A stretch of DNA of 6,217 nucleotides, from NCBI GenBank assembly GCA_900554595.1, contig USHZ01000116.1:1-6217 (forward strand), read 5' to 3'. Source of the DNA: an uncultured Collinsella sp. (lineage in GTDB: Bacteria; Actinomycetota; Coriobacteriia; Coriobacteriales; Coriobacteriaceae). This document shows, one piece after another, positions 5,990-6,217 of this stretch. Under the pieces are notes generated by a model, which saw only the letters and a list, made by a program, of their open reading frames with translations, made no database searches and had not been told where the DNA came from. The number at the start of each line of letters is the position of its first letter. Positions within the stretch are counted from its first letter, which is position 1. A program made the position numbers and the translations under genes.

Positions 5990-6037
5990 TGACTCCTTTT
6001 TTGTGTTTAACCCCTGTCGTGTATGCGGCAGGAGTCA
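5990..6037 (-). promoter_or_regulatory. ptsH leader: two mutually exclusive RNA helices over the ribosome binding site
   Basis: In the minus-strand RNA the segment UGACUCCU (bases 6037-6030) is perfectly complementary (8 bp) to AGGAGUCA (5997-5990), which contains the ptsH Shine-Dalgarno. The same segment, extended to UGACUCCUG (6037-6029), can instead pair with CAGGGGUUA (6016-6008) as 9 bp including two G-U pairs, closing a 12-nt loop and leaving the ribosome binding site free in an A-rich stretch. The two helices cannot coexist. The arrangement is that of a translational on/off switch; no ligand or known riboswitch class is recognised. Confidence 0.5.
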
Positions 6038-6054
6038 GATTCACGACGTTGTTT

Positions 6055-6082
6055 ATATTAACTCACATCAAACGGTTTTTCA
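6055..6082 (-). promoter_or_regulatory. Candidate ptsH promoter
   Basis: TAATAT (bases 6060-6055, minus strand) is a good -10; the best -35 at 16 nt is TGAAAA (6082-6077), a poor match. The start would fall near base 6048, giving a leader of about 60 nt that contains the whole switch-like structure. A weak -35 next to a palindrome suggests dependence on a regulator. Confidence 0.45.
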
Positions 6083-6083
6083 T

Positions 6084-6094
6084 TGTGTTTCACA
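6084..6094. promoter_or_regulatory. Palindrome TGTGTTTCACA beside the ptsH -35
   Basis: A perfect palindrome with arms TGTG/CACA and a 3-nt centre lies directly upstream of the weak -35 of ptsH. A shorter symmetric element, AAACGGTTT (6070-6078), lies between -35 and -10. These are positions where an activator or repressor could bind, but no known operator consensus is matched closely enough to name a regulator. Confidence 0.35.
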
Positions 6095-6179
6095 CGAATT
6101 GTTGGACAGATGTCGTATCCCTGCGCTCGCCCGCCGGGCGGGGCGGTTAAGTTTGCTGCTCTACAGTCCTGCGCAAGAC

Positions 6180-6206
6180 GGAAAGCACATTAAGTGCTTT
6201 CCTTTG
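6180..6206. terminator. Terminator-like hairpin at the right edge
   Basis: GGAAAGCAC (6180-6188) and GTGCTTTCC (6194-6202) form a perfect 9-bp stem with the 5-nt loop ATTAA. On the plus strand it is followed by TTTG; on the minus strand by GTCTTG. Neither tail is a strong U-tract. It probably terminates a gene lying beyond the right edge, most simply a minus-strand gene upstream of ptsH, since no plus-strand gene is seen. Between it and the ptsH promoter (about 6095-6179) I see only a short GC-rich hairpin (CGCCC/GGGCG, 6128-6140) and no gene. Confidence 0.5.
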
Positions 6207-6217
6207 CGTGCGGAACT

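Noticed and set aside
6066..6083. Catabolite-responsive (cre) or FruR/Cra-type site before ptsH
   Set aside because: The stretch around TGAAAAACCGTTTGA looks similar at first, but the spacing of the half-sites and the central CG do not fit either consensus.
6128..6140. GC-rich hairpin CGCCC/GGGCG
   Set aside because: Only 5 bp with a 3-nt loop in a locally GC-rich stretch, with no U-tract on either strand; likely chance.
1..6217. CRISPR array, insertion sequence, prophage or defence genes
   Set aside because: No spaced direct repeats, transposase, integrase or terminal repeats are visible; the content is housekeeping.

Overview
The window reads as a high-GC bacterial chromosome segment in which every recognisable gene lies on the minus strand. 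The mix of a Gram-positive-style HPr with a Ser46 site, high GC and the flavour of the proteins suggests a gut-type actinobacterium, perhaps Coriobacteriia (Collinsella-like). That placement is inference from protein character only; no marker gene here settles it.

In transcription order (right to left): a leader with a TAATAT -10 box and structured 5' UTR precedes ptsH (HPr, 87 aa). A hairpin with a short U-tract (a likely attenuator) follows, then ptsI (Enzyme I, about 567 aa), then a first PfkB-family sugar-phosphate kinase (310 aa), which ends at a strong intrinsic terminator. A second, paralogous PfkB-family kinase (310 aa) follows, apparently with its own promoter, and ends at another strong terminator. 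Next comes cca (tRNA nucleotidyltransferase, 464 aa with the start chosen here), a possible terminator overlapping its stop codon, a good sigma70-type promoter, and a tRNA-Glu(CTC) gene that is cut by the left edge of the window.

Functionally, Enzyme I takes phosphate from phosphoenolpyruvate and passes it to HPr, which feeds all sugar-specific PTS permeases. The two kinases belong to the 1-phosphofructokinase / tagatose-6-phosphate kinase branch of the PfkB family and would phosphorylate a PTS-derived sugar phosphate (or fructose 6-phosphate) to a bisphosphate for glycolysis. The block therefore couples general PTS chemistry to the next glycolytic step. No sugar-specific EII gene is present. 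The left part (cca, tRNA-Glu) is a separate tRNA maturation and translation block.

The core genes are ordinary. The points worth a second look are a possible three-part RNA switch over the ptsH ribosome binding site, the attenuator and overlapping promoter between ptsH and ptsI, the tandem kinases that share an unusual CAGD in place of GAGD, and inverted repeats placed at the promoters of the second kinase, ptsI and ptsH.
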